A stretch of 64,000 nucleotides of DNA from Pseudomonas graminis (GTDB taxonomy: Bacteria; Pseudomonadota; Gammaproteobacteria; Pseudomonadales; Pseudomonadaceae), in NCBI RefSeq assembly GCF_002093745.1, contig NZ_MTSB01000005.1, positions 62,001-126,000 on the forward strand. Direction: 5' to 3'. This document shows positions 36,555 to 45,691 of this stretch, piece by piece (within the stretch, counting starts at the first letter, position 1; every line of letters begins with the position of its first letter). Made by a program: the position numbers and the translations under genes. Below the pieces are notes generated by a model, which searched no databases, was not told the DNA's origin, and saw nothing but the letters and a program-made list of their open reading frames with translations.

Positions 36555-37829
36555 TTGAAAATCACACGTGTGACCGTCACCCCTATCGCCTTTCGCGATC
36601 CGCCGCTGCTCAACGCCAGCGGCATCCATGAGCCCTTTGCTCTGCGCTCGATCATTGAGGTGGAGACCGACAACGGCTACATCGGCCTTGGCGAAAGCTA
36701 CGGCGACGCTCCGGCACTGGCGATTCAACAACAGGTGCAACATCAGTTGATCGGCGTCGACCCGTTCAATCTCAATCTGTTACGCAATATTGTTCAGGCA
36801 ACGGTAGCAGCGCACAAACCGGTCAGCCTGGCCGGTGCCGAACTGGCGCCGGGTTCACATGCCAGCAAGGCTGTCAGCAATGCCTATTCAGCGTTTGAAG
36901 TGGCGTTTCTGGATGTGCAGGCCCGTTCCCTGAACAGGCCTCTGGTGGACCTGCTCGGCGGTGCAATTCGCGACCGGATTCCGTTCAGCGCCTACCTGTT
37001 TTTCAAGTACGCACAGCACGCCGACACACCTTATGCGCCCGACAGTTGGGGCGAAGCGTTGAATGAGGAACAGATCGTCGCCCAGGCGCGACGCATGATT
37101 GACGCCTACGGTTTCAAAAGCATCAAGCTCAAGGCCGGGGCACTGGACCCCGAGCATGAAGTGTCATGCATCAAAGCGCTGAAAAAAGCGTTCCCCGGTT
37201 ACCCGCTGCGTATCGACCCCAACGGCAACTGGTCGCTGGAAACGTCGATTCGCATGGCCGAACTGCTGGGCGATGACCTGCAATATTACGAAGACCCGAC
37301 GCCGGGCCTGGAGGGCATGTCTGAACTGCATAAACGTACCGGCCTGCCTTTGGCGACCAACATGGTCGTGACCGATTTCGATGAATTCCGCCGCAGCGTG
37401 GCGCTCGACAGTGTGCAGATCGTCCTCGCCGATCACCACTACTGGGGCGGCCTGCACGACACTCAAGTGTTGGCGAAGATGTGTGACACGTTCGGCCTTG
37501 GCGTGTCGATGCACTCCAACTCTCATCTGGGCATCAGCCTTATGGCGATGGCTCATGTGGCAGCGTCAGTGCCTAACCTGGATTACGCCTGTGACACCCA
37601 CTACCCGTGGCAGGAACCGGACGAAGAAGTCATCAAGGGTGGAAAACTGCCGATTGTCGACGGTTGCGTCAGCATCACCCGCGCGCCCGGCCTGGGGCTT
37701 GAGCTGGACTACGACCAGCTAGGCAAGCTCAACGACCAGTACCACAGCTGCGGCATCCGACAGCGCGATGACGTGAGGCAGATGCAGAAGTACAAGCCAG
37801 AATGGAAGGCGGTGAAGCCGAGGTATTGA
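36555..37829 (+). CDS. Enolase-superfamily glucarate dehydratase-like protein
   Basis: A 424-residue mandelate racemase/enolase family enzyme with the glucarate dehydratase active-site pattern: KxK in KSIKLKAG, metal ligands in RIDPNGNW and YYEDPTPG, TNM, and the catalytic histidine in SMHSNSHLG. It should dehydrate D-glucarate or a related aldarate to a keto-deoxy acid in the cytoplasm. It is co-transcribed with the ACS permease and has a GGGAGAC ribosome site. No aldolase or dehydrogenase gene for the next step is adjacent, so the exact substrate remains open. Confidence 0.85.
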   Translation: MKITRVTVTPIAFRDPPLLNASGIHEPFALRSIIEVETDNGYIGLGESYGDAPALAIQQQVQHQLIGVDPFNLNLLRNIVQATVAAHKPVSLAGAELAPGSHASKAVSNAYSAFEVAFLDVQARSLNRPLVDLLGGAIRDRIPFSAYLFFKYAQHADTPYAPDSWGEALNEEQIVAQARRMIDAYGFKSIKLKAGALDPEHEVSCIKALKKAFPGYPLRIDPNGNWSLETSIRMAELLGDDLQYYEDPTPGLEGMSELHKRTGLPLATNMVVTDFDEFRRSVALDSVQIVLADHHYWGGLHDTQVLAKMCDTFGLGVSMHSNSHLGISLMAMAHVAASVPNLDYACDTHYPWQEPDEEVIKGGKLPIVDGCVSITRAPGLGLELDYDQLGKLNDQYHSCGIRQRDDVRQMQKYKPEWKAVKPRY

Positions 37830-37969
37830 GGGCGTCCGGTCCGAGTCAGTCAGCGCTGAAGGGAGGATTGACCTGCTAACGTACCGGGGAGTCTTCACAC
37901 TGACACTGGCCCTGCGTACCTGGCGAGGGCCTAAAGCATGTGAAAGGTGGCACGCCAGATAAGCAATCG

Positions 37970-37999
37970 GCTTCAGGCTGCACGTCCGCAGCCTGAAGC
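37970..37999. terminator. Probable bidirectional terminator
   Basis: GCTTCAGGCTGC (37970-37981) and GCAGCCTGAAGC (37988-37999) form a 12-bp perfect stem with a six-base loop between the convergent dehydratase-like and ABM genes. T-tracts are short (CATT on one side), so it is probable rather than certain. Confidence 0.6.
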
Positions 38000-38021
38000 A
38001 TTACCCAGTGCCCGCCCCGAC

Positions 38022-38330
38022 TCAGTCCGATACCGGGTCAAGAAATATCAACTGCGGCGCTTGCGCAAACAACTCACCGCCGACGGCAGCAAACTGCTGA
38101 TAGTGTGCCGTGGCCACATGGGCGTCCAGCGCTGCCTGGTTTTCGAAGCATTCACGCATGTAGAACGTTCCGGCCTCATCGCGCTTTTCGAACAGCACGT
38201 ACTCGATGTTGCCCGGCTCTGCCCGGGTCGGCTCCACCAGTGCCAGCAGTGCTTCTTTCAATGCCGCTTCTTTGCCCGTCTTGGCGTTCAGAACGGCGAT
38301 CAAGACGATGGGCTTTGCCTGTGTGCTCAT
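38022..38330 (-). CDS. Antibiotic biosynthesis monooxygenase (ABM) domain protein
   Basis: A 102-residue single ABM (dimeric alpha+beta barrel) domain: IVLIAVLNAKTGKEAALKEAL, the ABM-type EPGNIEYVLFEKRDEAG, and FYMRECFENQAALDAHVAT. These small proteins oxidise quinones or aromatics, or serve as heme or sulfur-stress proteins; no cofactor is evident. ATG 38330 follows GGAG at eight bases and leaves 31 bp to the upstream gene; a start at 38384 would overlap it. Probably co-transcribed with the royal-jelly family gene. Confidence 0.85.
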   Translation of the reverse strand: MSTQAKPIVLIAVLNAKTGKEAALKEALLALVEPTRAEPGNIEYVLFEKRDEAGTFYMRECFENQAALDAHVATAHYQQFAAVGGELFAQAPQLIFLDPVSD

Positions 38331-38361
38331 TTCCAACTCTCCACGGTTCAGTTCGATCCTG

Positions 38362-39546
38362 TTAATGCGTAGGGGCCGGCGCAACGCCGACTTTCACGCG
38401 CAGCAAGCTGTATGGTTTTTCCCGCTTGTCCTGGCCTGAATTGAAACCGGCCTGACGGTGCAACTGGTTGACGATGAAATACAGGTAGCCATCCGGGCCT
38501 ATCGACAAGGTATCCGGCCACAGCATGCGAGGATCGTGCGCCACGGTCTGCCAGACACCATTCGACAGACGTTTGCGAATGGCATTGTGTTCGTAGTCAC
38601 CTGCATACACGGCCCCGTCGGCATCGGACTCCAGCCCATCCGAAGCGCCTTTTTCGCCCAGATCCTGAACCGCCGCGGCCAGTTGCGAATCGCTTACCCG
38701 GCTGTCGTCCAGCAGGTCGGTGGCGACGGAGTACAGATGGCGGCTGGACAATGGCGAGAAATACAGTGTCTTGCCATCTGCCGACAACGCAATGCCATCG
38801 GCTGCAACGCTCACGGGTTTGCGCGTGCCATTCGGACCATCGCCCAGAACCGGCACGCCCTCGACGACGGGCACGAAAGCCGGATCTGCGGACGTTGCCT
38901 TCGCCCCGCTCAATCGCCGTACCGCATGCCCGGTGGCGATGTCCATGACGATGATCGCGCCCGGACCGCTCACCGACGAGTCGGTCACATACACCGTCCC
39001 CTGCGCCCCTTTGCGGAAATCGAAGCGCATGTCGTTGACATAGGTGCTGGGCAAAATGACGTTATCCGGAAACACCAGTCGCTTGACGATCTTATTGGTG
39101 GCCAGGTCCACCGCGATCAGCTTGGCCCCACGGGGACGCGGAGCCGCAAACTCGGGCGCTGCGGTGTCAAGAAGCCAGACGCGGCCTTTGCCGTCAGCCA
39201 CCACACTTTGTACGCTGATCAACCCGTCAGCGGGGTCTTTGGGGTTCTCCCGGTTGACTGCCAGATCCGGATAGGCAACCACCTTGCCGTCGCGAATCTC
39301 GCCCACGGTAAACGGCACCTTGTCACCCCAGCGCGGGAAGTTGACGAAAATTCGCCCGGTTTCGGTCACCGTCACGCCGGTAGGCATCGCGTCGTAGAAG
39401 GCATGAACCTGTTCAAGCTTGCCAACGGCTTTGTCGGCCGGGGCGCCGGCAGGCAACTCGATGGCATTCATGCCATAGGCCAGCGAGGTGGTGAGTGCGG
39501 CTGCGGAAATGATGGCACGTGCTGCGTAAATTGATTTTCGATGCAT
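38362..39546 (-). CDS. Major royal jelly/yellow family periplasmic protein
   Basis: The 394-residue protein has a signal peptide (ISAAALTTSLAYGM, cleavage near residue 25) and a six-bladed propeller-like sequence with the MRJP/yellow pattern: DGLISVQSVVADGKGRVWLLDTAAPE, YVNDMRFDFRKGAQGTVYVTDS, ADGIALSADGKTLYFSPL and MLWPDTLSIGPDGYLYFIVNQ. Family members bind or convert aromatic amines or dopachrome in insects; bacterial functions are unknown. AGGAG precedes the ATG. A divergent TetR gene lies 270 bp upstream and may repress it. Confidence 0.88.
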   Translation of the reverse strand: MHRKSIYAARAIISAAALTTSLAYGMNAIELPAGAPADKAVGKLEQVHAFYDAMPTGVTVTETGRIFVNFPRWGDKVPFTVGEIRDGKVVAYPDLAVNRENPKDPADGLISVQSVVADGKGRVWLLDTAAPEFAAPRPRGAKLIAVDLATNKIVKRLVFPDNVILPSTYVNDMRFDFRKGAQGTVYVTDSSVSGPGAIIVMDIATGHAVRRLSGAKATSADPAFVPVVEGVPVLGDGPNGTRKPVSVAADGIALSADGKTLYFSPLSSRHLYSVATDLLDDSRVSDSQLAAAVQDLGEKGASDGLESDADGAVYAGDYEHNAIRKRLSNGVWQTVAHDPRMLWPDTLSIGPDGYLYFIVNQLHRQAGFNSGQDKREKPYSLLRVKVGVAPAPTH

Positions 39547-39780
39547 GGTGCTCTCCTGACGAGTCAGCCAACGCTGCTCATCGGTAATACGGGCTCAGCG
39601 CACAGTGGCGTGAAACGCTCATTGCAACGTGCGGCCAAGGGGGAAACAGAACGGCGGGTATTCTGGTCTTTTTTGTTACAAAGGAAAACGCCAGTAACCG
39701 GTAAACACTTTCAACGTTACGACGAAGATCCGCAAAATCGCCTGCACTTTAATGACGTTCAGCATCAATGCTATATTCCC

Positions 39781-39802
39781 CGTCTGTCGAACGGAGCAGA
39801 CG
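39781..39802. promoter_or_regulatory. Small dyad near the TetR gene start
   Basis: CGTCTG (39781-39786) and CAGACG (39797-39802) are inverted around ten bases, 15 bp before the TetR start codon in the divergent intergenic region. It could be the TetR operator. Short arms make chance occurrence possible. Confidence 0.25.
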
Positions 39803-39816
39803 AACGAGGAACACAC

Positions 39817-40398
39817 ATGAGGGTCACCAAGGCGCAGGCGCAGGCCAATCGGGCGCACATTGTCGAAACGGCCTCCGTGCAGTTTCGTGAGCACGGTTTT
39901 GACGGCGTGGGGGTCGCGGACCTGATGGCAGCCGCAGGCTTTACCCACGGCGGGTTCTACAAGCACTTCGGCTCCAAGTCAGACCTGATGGCAGAGTCGG
40001 CCGCCTGCTCCATCTCACAGACCGTGGAACAATCGAAGGGCATCGATCCTGCGCAGTTCATCGACTACTACCTGTCCAGAGAGCACCGTGACAACCCTGG
40101 CACCGGCTGCACGATGGCGGCGCTGGGTGGCGACGCCGCGCGTCAGTCGGACGATGTCAAAGCGACTTTTGCCGATGGCATTGAGCGCATGCTGGCAGCA
40201 CTTGTGCCTTCAGGCGAACACACCGATGACGCAGATCAGCAACAGGCGCGGGCACACACCCTTGACAGGTTTGCCCATGCGCTCGGCGCGGTGCTGCTGT
40301 CGCGCAGTTGCCCGGACAACTTGCCGCTGGCCGATGAAATACTGAACGTGTGCCGCACAAAGATGCGGGCGCAACTGACGCCCGCACCTGCCGACTGA
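39817..40398 (+). CDS. TetR-family transcriptional regulator
   Basis: A 193-residue TetR protein with the N-terminal helix-turn-helix at about 8-52 (HIVETASVQFREHGFDGVGV, then GFTHGGFYKHFGSKSDLMAE). The helical C-terminal domain contains GTGCTMAALGGDAARQ, as in the subgroup associated with quinone/aldehyde stress repressors. ATG 39817 follows AGGA. It diverges from the royal-jelly family/ABM gene pair, the likely target. Confidence 0.9.
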   Translation: MRVTKAQAQANRAHIVETASVQFREHGFDGVGVADLMAAAGFTHGGFYKHFGSKSDLMAESAACSISQTVEQSKGIDPAQFIDYYLSREHRDNPGTGCTMAALGGDAARQSDDVKATFADGIERMLAALVPSGEHTDDADQQQARAHTLDRFAHALGAVLLSRSCPDNLPLADEILNVCRTKMRAQLTPAPAD

Positions 40399-40449
40399 CG
40401 GCCCTTCTGACTAGCGAACAAAACGTAAACGCCCTGCCCGCTCTGTATT

Positions 40450-41424
40450 TCAGTAAGGAAACAATTTGCTCAGGCAGGCCAGTTTCTTCTTGTAGGATTT
40501 TCGTGCCAGCAAGGCATCCTCCAGCGTCACGGCCACGAATCGGGCTTTCTGGTTGGGCTGCATCTGACCGATCAGGTCAAGGTCGGCGCTGATCACGGTG
40601 CCTATCATCGCGTAGCCTCCGCCAGACACCGCGTCGCGGTGCAACACGATCGGCTCCAGACCGGCAGGGACCTGAATCGAGCCGATCGGATAGCAACTGT
40701 CGACAATGTTCGACGGATCGGAACCGGCACCAAACGGCTGCTCCCGTGGCTGAAAGGTCAGTGCCCTGCCACCCTTGAAGCGATAACCGATACGGTCTGC
40801 CTCCGAACCGACCGCCCAGGACTCGGAGAAAAAGCTGGTCGCCGCAAACTCGGTCAGACGCTCGTAATACAGCCCAGGCACCACGCGCAGGTAGACTTCG
40901 CCGCCCAGAGACTGGCGCAGCGCCATCGGCAGACTGGCGCCTGCACGGCCTTTGCCGCTGGCGGTGCCGATCGGCAGCAGATCATCGGCCGCCAGCCTGC
41001 GTCCCTGTAAACCGCCGAGCGCCCCCAGCGTGTAAGTCGACCGACTGCCCAATACCAGCGGCACGTCAATGCCGCCCGCAACGGCCAGATAGGTGCGCGC
41101 GCCGTCCTTGGGGAAATCGAAACGCAGCACCTGACCGGTTTTTACCGAAAATGCGGTGTCAGGGTGCATTTCCACCCCGTCCAGCCGTGCGGCCATGTGC
41201 GCACCGCAGACCGCCACCAGAGCGTCGCACTGAAATTCCAGCTCCGGACCGACCAGGGTGCATTCAAGTCCGGCGGCGCCGGGCGGGTTGCCGACCAGAT
41301 GGTTGGCGGCGCTGAGCGCGTACTGGTCCAGCGCACCGGAAGGCGGAATACCCAGATGATAGTAGCCCTCGCGGCCAAGATCCTGAACCGAGGTTGCCAG
41401 ACCGGGTTTGAGTACCTTGATCAT
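40450..41424 (-). CDS. pxpC: 5-oxoprolinase subunit C (biotin-dependent carboxyltransferase fold)
   Basis: The 324-residue PxpC/KipA-type protein starts with IKVLKPGLATSVQDLGREGYYHLGIPPSGALD, strongly conserved in the family. With PxpA and PxpB it hydrolyses 5-oxoproline to glutamate using ATP. A strong AGGAGG precedes the ATG, which overlaps the pxpB stop by four bases. Confidence 0.92.
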   Translation of the reverse strand: MIKVLKPGLATSVQDLGREGYYHLGIPPSGALDQYALSAANHLVGNPPGAAGLECTLVGPELEFQCDALVAVCGAHMAARLDGVEMHPDTAFSVKTGQVLRFDFPKDGARTYLAVAGGIDVPLVLGSRSTYTLGALGGLQGRRLAADDLLPIGTASGKGRAGASLPMALRQSLGGEVYLRVVPGLYYERLTEFAATSFFSESWAVGSEADRIGYRFKGGRALTFQPREQPFGAGSDPSNIVDSCYPIGSIQVPAGLEPIVLHRDAVSGGGYAMIGTVISADLDLIGQMQPNQKARFVAVTLEDALLARKSYKKKLACLSKLFPY

Positions 41425-42293
41425 GCCAGCACCTCCTGCAGCGATTTTGGATAGCCGGCGGGATCGGCCAGAAAGGCATCCAGTGAAAACTCGACCGGAC
41501 GGATCCGCAGGTCGAAACGCCCCGCCTCCACCTCGGCAACGGCCTCATCGTAGCCTTCCCGATCCAGCGGTTTGAACTGCACGATGTCCCCCGGACGGAA
41601 AAACACCATGTGCTCTTTCAGGTACGCCAGCCGCTGTTGCGGGTCGTAGATAGGGGCCGGGGTGACGCCGAACATTTGATAACCGCCAGCACCGCGCACC
41701 GAATAGATACAGCCAAAGCAACCGCCATGCCCCAGGGTCAGTTTGGGCGTGTCGGTGCGCGGACGCAGGTATTTGGGCACCTGCAACTGCCGCTCACGCT
41801 CGACCATCTGGAACATGAACGGCAGACCGGCAACAAAGCCGACCATCGAAACGAACCACGGCGCACCGCTGTGCGCCGCAATGAACGCATCGACGTCGGC
41901 CAGGTTATTGATGCGCGCAGCGTATTCCAGGTCTGTGGCATTCGGGTCCTGATGACGGTCGCGAAAGCGCATCAGGGTTTCGTGGGTCCAGGGATCGTTG
42001 TAAAGCACCGGGATCTCGATGATACGGGTTTGCAAGGTGCGCTCGGCGACAGCCCCCGCCTCAGCCTGCCTCACCGCCTCAAGCAGGGCCTGAGGCGCAA
42101 TGCGGTCCGGGTCGAAACGGATCTGGAAAGAGGCGTTGGCCAGGCATACATCCAGCACGCCATCCAGCGCCAGGCGCTCGACCGCGCGAGTGACCGCCAG
42201 ACCCTTGAAAAAGGCTTCCAGCGACATGCTGTCACTGACCTCGGCAAACAGGTGTTCATCGGCGCCAAAGCTGTAGCGAATCGGATCGGCCAT
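41421..42293 (-). CDS. pxpB: 5-oxoprolinase subunit B
   Basis: KipI/PxpB family, 290 residues. The C-terminal cyclophilin-like domain has FVAGLPFMFQMVERERQL and the GGCFGCIYSVRGAGGYQMFG segment. Functions with PxpC in the ATP-dependent step and with PxpA in ring opening. AGGAACAGAC precedes the ATG. It lies 87 bp downstream of pxpA and overlaps pxpC. Confidence 0.92.
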   Translation of the reverse strand: MADPIRYSFGADEHLFAEVSDSMSLEAFFKGLAVTRAVERLALDGVLDVCLANASFQIRFDPDRIAPQALLEAVRQAEAGAVAERTLQTRIIEIPVLYNDPWTHETLMRFRDRHQDPNATDLEYAARINNLADVDAFIAAHSGAPWFVSMVGFVAGLPFMFQMVERERQLQVPKYLRPRTDTPKLTLGHGGCFGCIYSVRGAGGYQMFGVTPAPIYDPQQRLAYLKEHMVFFRPGDIVQFKPLDREGYDEAVAEVEAGRFDLRIRPVEFSLDAFLADPAGYPKSLQEVLA

Positions 42294-42380
42294 GTCTGTT
42301 CCTTTTGGAATCGTTATAGAAAGGCAGGCAAAGATCGTTGCGGCGGCCCAAGGGTCTTTGCCCCCGGTGCCGCGTACCGG

Positions 42381-43136
42381 CTAACGTGGCGTGCGCACGG
42401 CTATTCCGGCATCGTCCAGTGCCCGGCGCGTCGCTTCGGCCAGGGCCAGCGCTCCCGGCGTGTCACTGTGCAGACAGATCGAATCGAAGGCGATGGCCAG
42501 ATCCTCACCCTCGACCGTTCGCACCACACCTTGCTGACAGGCGCGAACCACCCTGGCCGCCACCTCGGCGGGGTCATGAGCCCTGACGTTTCGGGTAAAA
42601 ACAATAGAGCCACTGAGGTCGTAGTCGCGGTCAGCGTAGAACTCGCGAACCACCGGCTGCCCCAGTTCCACAGCGATTTTGCAAATGACCGAGCCGGGCA
42701 TGCAGTAAAGCAGCAGGTCAGGCTCCAGACGCTGAAGGTTTTCCACCAGCAACCGGGCAGCCTCTTCGTCACGGGCCAGGTGCATGTACAACGCGCCATG
42801 AGGTTTGAAGTGCTGCAGTGCAACACCCTGAACCTTGGCCAGTTCACGCAGCGCGCCCAGTTGGTAAAGCATGTCGTCGACCAGCTCCTGAGCCGGCGAG
42901 TTGATATGCCGCCGGCCGAAGCCGACCAGATCGCGGAACCCCGGGTGCGCGCCGATGGCGACACCCAGGCGTTTGGCCTGCTCGATCGTGCGGCGCATGG
43001 TGCCCGGGTCACCGGCGTGGAAACCGGTGGCGATATTGGCCGAACTGATAAACCCCATGAGTTCGGTATCGACACCGTCCCCGATGGTCCAGGCGCCGAA
43101 GCTTTCGCCCATGTCCGAGTTGAAATCCACTTGCAT
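42381..43136 (-). CDS. pxpA: 5-oxoprolinase subunit A
   Basis: LamB/YcsF family, 251 residues, beginning [20 protein letters not shown] and containing [18 protein letters not shown] and [18 protein letters not shown] 43136 is chosen because AGGAG lies eight bases upstream; a longer frame from 43175 enters the intergenic region. First gene of the leftward pxpABC operon, with a LysR gene divergent from it. Confidence 0.93.
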   Translation of the reverse strand: MQVDFNSDMGESFGAWTIGDGVDTELMGFISSANIATGFHAGDPGTMRRTIEQAKRLGVAIGAHPGFRDLVGFGRRHINSPAQELVDDMLYQLGALRELAKVQGVALQHFKPHGALYMHLARDEEAARLLVENLQRLEPDLLLYCMPGSVICKIAVELGQPVVREFYADRDYDLSGSIVFTRNVRAHDPAEVAARVVRACQQGVVRTVEGEDLAIAFDSICLHSDTPGALALAEATRRALDDAGIAVRTPR

Positions 43137-43261
43137 GGCATTTGCTCCTGAAGCTAGGTAACGGATGCAAACCACGTTAAATTCTCGCTCCCCCCTTGGG
43201 TAGATCTATTATCAGATACGCTATCTTCTGAAAAACAGATACCCCGCAGACCGGAGTGCTT

Positions 43262-44179
43262 ATGTCCCTGACCTTGCGCCAGGTTCGTTATTTCGTCGCC
43301 ACCGCCGAGATCGGACAAATCTCGCAGGCGGCCATCCATCTCAACATTTCACAGTCGGCGGTCACCACCGCGATCAAGGAACTGGAGAGCATGCTCGGCT
43401 CCCTTCTGTTTCAGCGCTCGGCACAGGGCATGAGCCTGACCGAGGCCGGTCGACACTTTCTCAACCGTGCGTATGTGATTCTGCGCAGCGTCGATGATGC
43501 ACTCAACAGCCCGCTGCCGGACCTTCGCGCCAGTGGCGTATTGCGCCTGGCGGCAAGCTACACCGTCATTGGCTACTTCCTGCCGCACCATTTGCAACGT
43601 CTGGAGCACTGGCACCCGGACGTCGCCATCGAAGTGCATGAACAGGAGCGGCAATCCATCGAACAGGGCCTGCTGGAAGGCCGATTCGACATGGCGGTGG
43701 TGCTGACAGCCAACATCACTCACCCGGATATCATTTCGGAAACGCTGTTCAATTCAGAGCGCCGCTTATGGCTGTGCAGTCACCACCCGCTGTGCCAGCG
43801 CGCATCGGTCAGCCTCGCCGATGTGGCCAAGGAACCCTACATCCTGCTGACCGTGGACGAAGCCGAGCAAAGCGCGATGCGTTACTGGGAAATGGCCGGT
43901 CAACAACCTGGTGTGCGCGTACGCACCAGTTCGGTCGAAGCAGTACGCAGCATGGTCGCCAACGGCAGCGGCGTGGCGATTCTGTCGGACCTGGTGCATC
44001 GCCCCTGGTCGCTGGAAGGCAAGCGAATCGAAACCCTGACCGTCACCGATCAGGTAACGCCCATGAGCGTCGGCCTTGCCTGGCACCGCGAACGGGAACC
44101 CAGTCCGGCGATGCAGGCGTTTCGTAACTACTTCCACGACGCGTTTCTGGCACCGCAACAACTGTCGGCGCGACGTTGA
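43262..44179 (+). CDS. LysR-family regulator, divergent from pxpABC
   Basis: A 305-residue LysR protein with helix-turn-helix at 4-50 (SQAAIHLNISQSAVTTAIKELE) and an effector domain from about 90. ATG 43262 follows GGAG at five bases. The shared 125-bp gap holds CAGATA-like repeats (TCAGATA at 43213-43219, a nearby inverted TATCTTCTGA, and ACAGATA), a plausible binding site controlling pxpABC. Confidence 0.9.
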   Translation: MSLTLRQVRYFVATAEIGQISQAAIHLNISQSAVTTAIKELESMLGSLLFQRSAQGMSLTEAGRHFLNRAYVILRSVDDALNSPLPDLRASGVLRLAASYTVIGYFLPHHLQRLEHWHPDVAIEVHEQERQSIEQGLLEGRFDMAVVLTANITHPDIISETLFNSERRLWLCSHHPLCQRASVSLADVAKEPYILLTVDEAEQSAMRYWEMAGQQPGVRVRTSSVEAVRSMVANGSGVAILSDLVHRPWSLEGKRIETLTVTDQVTPMSVGLAWHREREPSPAMQAFRNYFHDAFLAPQQLSARR

Positions 44180-44189
44180 GGGGCATGCG

Positions 44190-45125
44190 CTAACCCCGGC
44201 CAAGCCTTTGATGCCCGCCAACCGGCCCATGCTCGGCCATCAGCTCGGTGACCCAGTCGATAAACACGCGCACTTTGATGCTGACGTGCCGGTTCGGGGG
44301 AAAGGCTACGTACATCGGCATGCTCTCCAGTTGCCAGTCCTCGAACAGCGGGACCAGATCACCGCGTGCCACGTGAGGTCGCGCCATGTAATCCGGAAGC
44401 CAGAGGATGCCCATTCCGGCAAGTCCGGCGGCAATGTACGCATTGCCATCATCCACCGCCAGCGTATAGCGGCCCTGAACATGCACCTGTTCGCCCTCGC
44501 GCTGCATGGCATAGGGAAGCGCCTTGCCCGTTCGCGCCCACAGATAGCCGACGATACGATGGGACGAGTCTTCAAGCTCCCTCGGGTGGACGGGCGTGCC
44601 CGTTCGCTGCAGATAACCGGGGGCGGCGTAGACGCCCAGTCGCAGGTCGCCCACCCGGCGCGCCATCAATGACTGATCGGTTATCTCGCCACCGCGCACG
44701 ACGCAATCCACATTTTCGCCGATCAGGTCGACGATACGGTCGCTGACGCCCATGTCGATCTGAATGTCCGGGTAACGGGCATGAAAGGCAGGCATCGCCG
44801 GCATCAGCAGCAGGCTGGCGAACGGGCTGGGCACGTCCACACGCAATCGGCCTCTGGGCAGAGAGGCGGCACTCGACAGGCTGGTCTCGGCGTCATCCAT
44901 GTCCGCCAGCAACCTGACGACCCTTTCGTAATAGGCAGCGCCGTCAGCGGTTACATTGACCTTGCGCGTGGTGCGATTGAGCAGCCGTACCCGCAGACGG
45001 GCCTCCAGTTGCTGCACCAGCTGCGTCACACTGGTCTTGCTCATGTGCAGCGTGTCGGCGGCCTTGGTGAAGCTGCCGGTTTCCACCACCCGGGCAAACG
45101 CCTGCATCGCGTCGAAACGGTCCAT
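44190..45125 (-). CDS. LysR-family regulator, divergent from RidA-like gene
   Basis: A 311-residue protein with helix-turn-helix at 2-45 (SFTKAADTLHMSKTSVTQLV) and the effector-domain start RGRLRVDVPSPFASLLLMPAM, as in the large group with PtrR/AaeR-like members. ATG 45125 follows GGGTGAGA. It converges on the previous LysR gene with a ten-base gap and is divergent from the RidA-family gene, with a dyad between the two. Confidence 0.9.
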   Translation of the reverse strand: MDRFDAMQAFARVVETGSFTKAADTLHMSKTSVTQLVQQLEARLRVRLLNRTTRKVNVTADGAAYYERVVRLLADMDDAETSLSSAASLPRGRLRVDVPSPFASLLLMPAMPAFHARYPDIQIDMGVSDRIVDLIGENVDCVVRGGEITDQSLMARRVGDLRLGVYAAPGYLQRTGTPVHPRELEDSSHRIVGYLWARTGKALPYAMQREGEQVHVQGRYTLAVDDGNAYIAAGLAGMGILWLPDYMARPHVARGDLVPLFEDWQLESMPMYVAFPPNRHVSIKVRVFIDWVTELMAEHGPVGGHQRLGRG

Positions 45126-45149
45126 TCTCACCCTGCCTGACAGTTGAAT

Positions 45150-45168
45150 TGTTTGGTTTTCCCAAACA
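45150..45168. promoter_or_regulatory. Candidate LysR operator between divergent genes
   Basis: TGTTTGG (45150-45156) and CCAAACA (45162-45168) are perfectly inverted around five bases, 25 bp upstream of the LysR start and 100 bp upstream of the RidA-like start. Size and interrupted symmetry fit a LysR recognition site. Confidence 0.45.
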
Positions 45169-45267
45169 GTGCTGATCAAGGTTGCGCGTTTATCGGTCCA
45201 GTGCAAGCGCTTAAAGTCGCTCCATTACAGAGTTTCAGGTCGCCCCGACCTCTTGATGGAGACAGCC

Positions 45268-45672
45268 ATGACACAGCGTGACGTTGTATTTCCTGCCGGC
45301 CGCCAGGCGCTTTACGAGCGCAACCATTACTCCCCGGCGATTCGCTCGGATGGCTTTTTGTTCGTGTCGGGACAAGTCGGCAGCAGAGAGGACGGTTCGC
45401 CTGAACCCGACCTTGAAAAGCAGGTACGCCTTGCATTCACCCACCTGAACGCGGTTCTGCTGGCGGCGGGCTGCACCTTCGAGGACGTGATCGACGTGAC
45501 GGTGTTCATTGTCGACCCCGAGACGACGTTCGAACGGGTATGGAGTGTGTTTCCGGAGTTCTGGGGCAACGCGCCTCACCCGACCCTGACCGGTGTGGGT
45601 GTCACTTGGCTCTATGGCTTCGATTTCGAAATCAAGGTCATTGCACGGCTGCCGCAGGCCATCGGGTCATAA
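45268..45672 (+). CDS. RidA/YjgF-family enamine/imine deaminase-like protein
   Basis: A 134-residue RidA superfamily protein (chorismate-mutase-like trimer): YSPAIRSDGFLFVSGQVG, then LAFTHLNAVLLAAGCTFEDVIDVTVFI. The signature arginine of canonical RidA near residue 105 is not clear (PHPTLTGVGVTWL), so this may be a non-archetypal member that does not deaminate enamines. ATG 45268 follows GGAG. Regulation by the divergent LysR gene is likely. Confidence 0.85.
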   Translation: MTQRDVVFPAGRQALYERNHYSPAIRSDGFLFVSGQVGSREDGSPEPDLEKQVRLAFTHLNAVLLAAGCTFEDVIDVTVFIVDPETTFERVWSVFPEFWGNAPHPTLTGVGVTWLYGFDFEIKVIARLPQAIGS

Positions 45673-45691
45673 CCGTTGCGACATCGACCCT

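Noticed and set aside
41610..43151. 513-codon plus-strand frame antisense to pxpA and pxpB
   Set aside because: High-GC shadow frame of two well-supported genes; rich in Arg, His and Gln with no domain.
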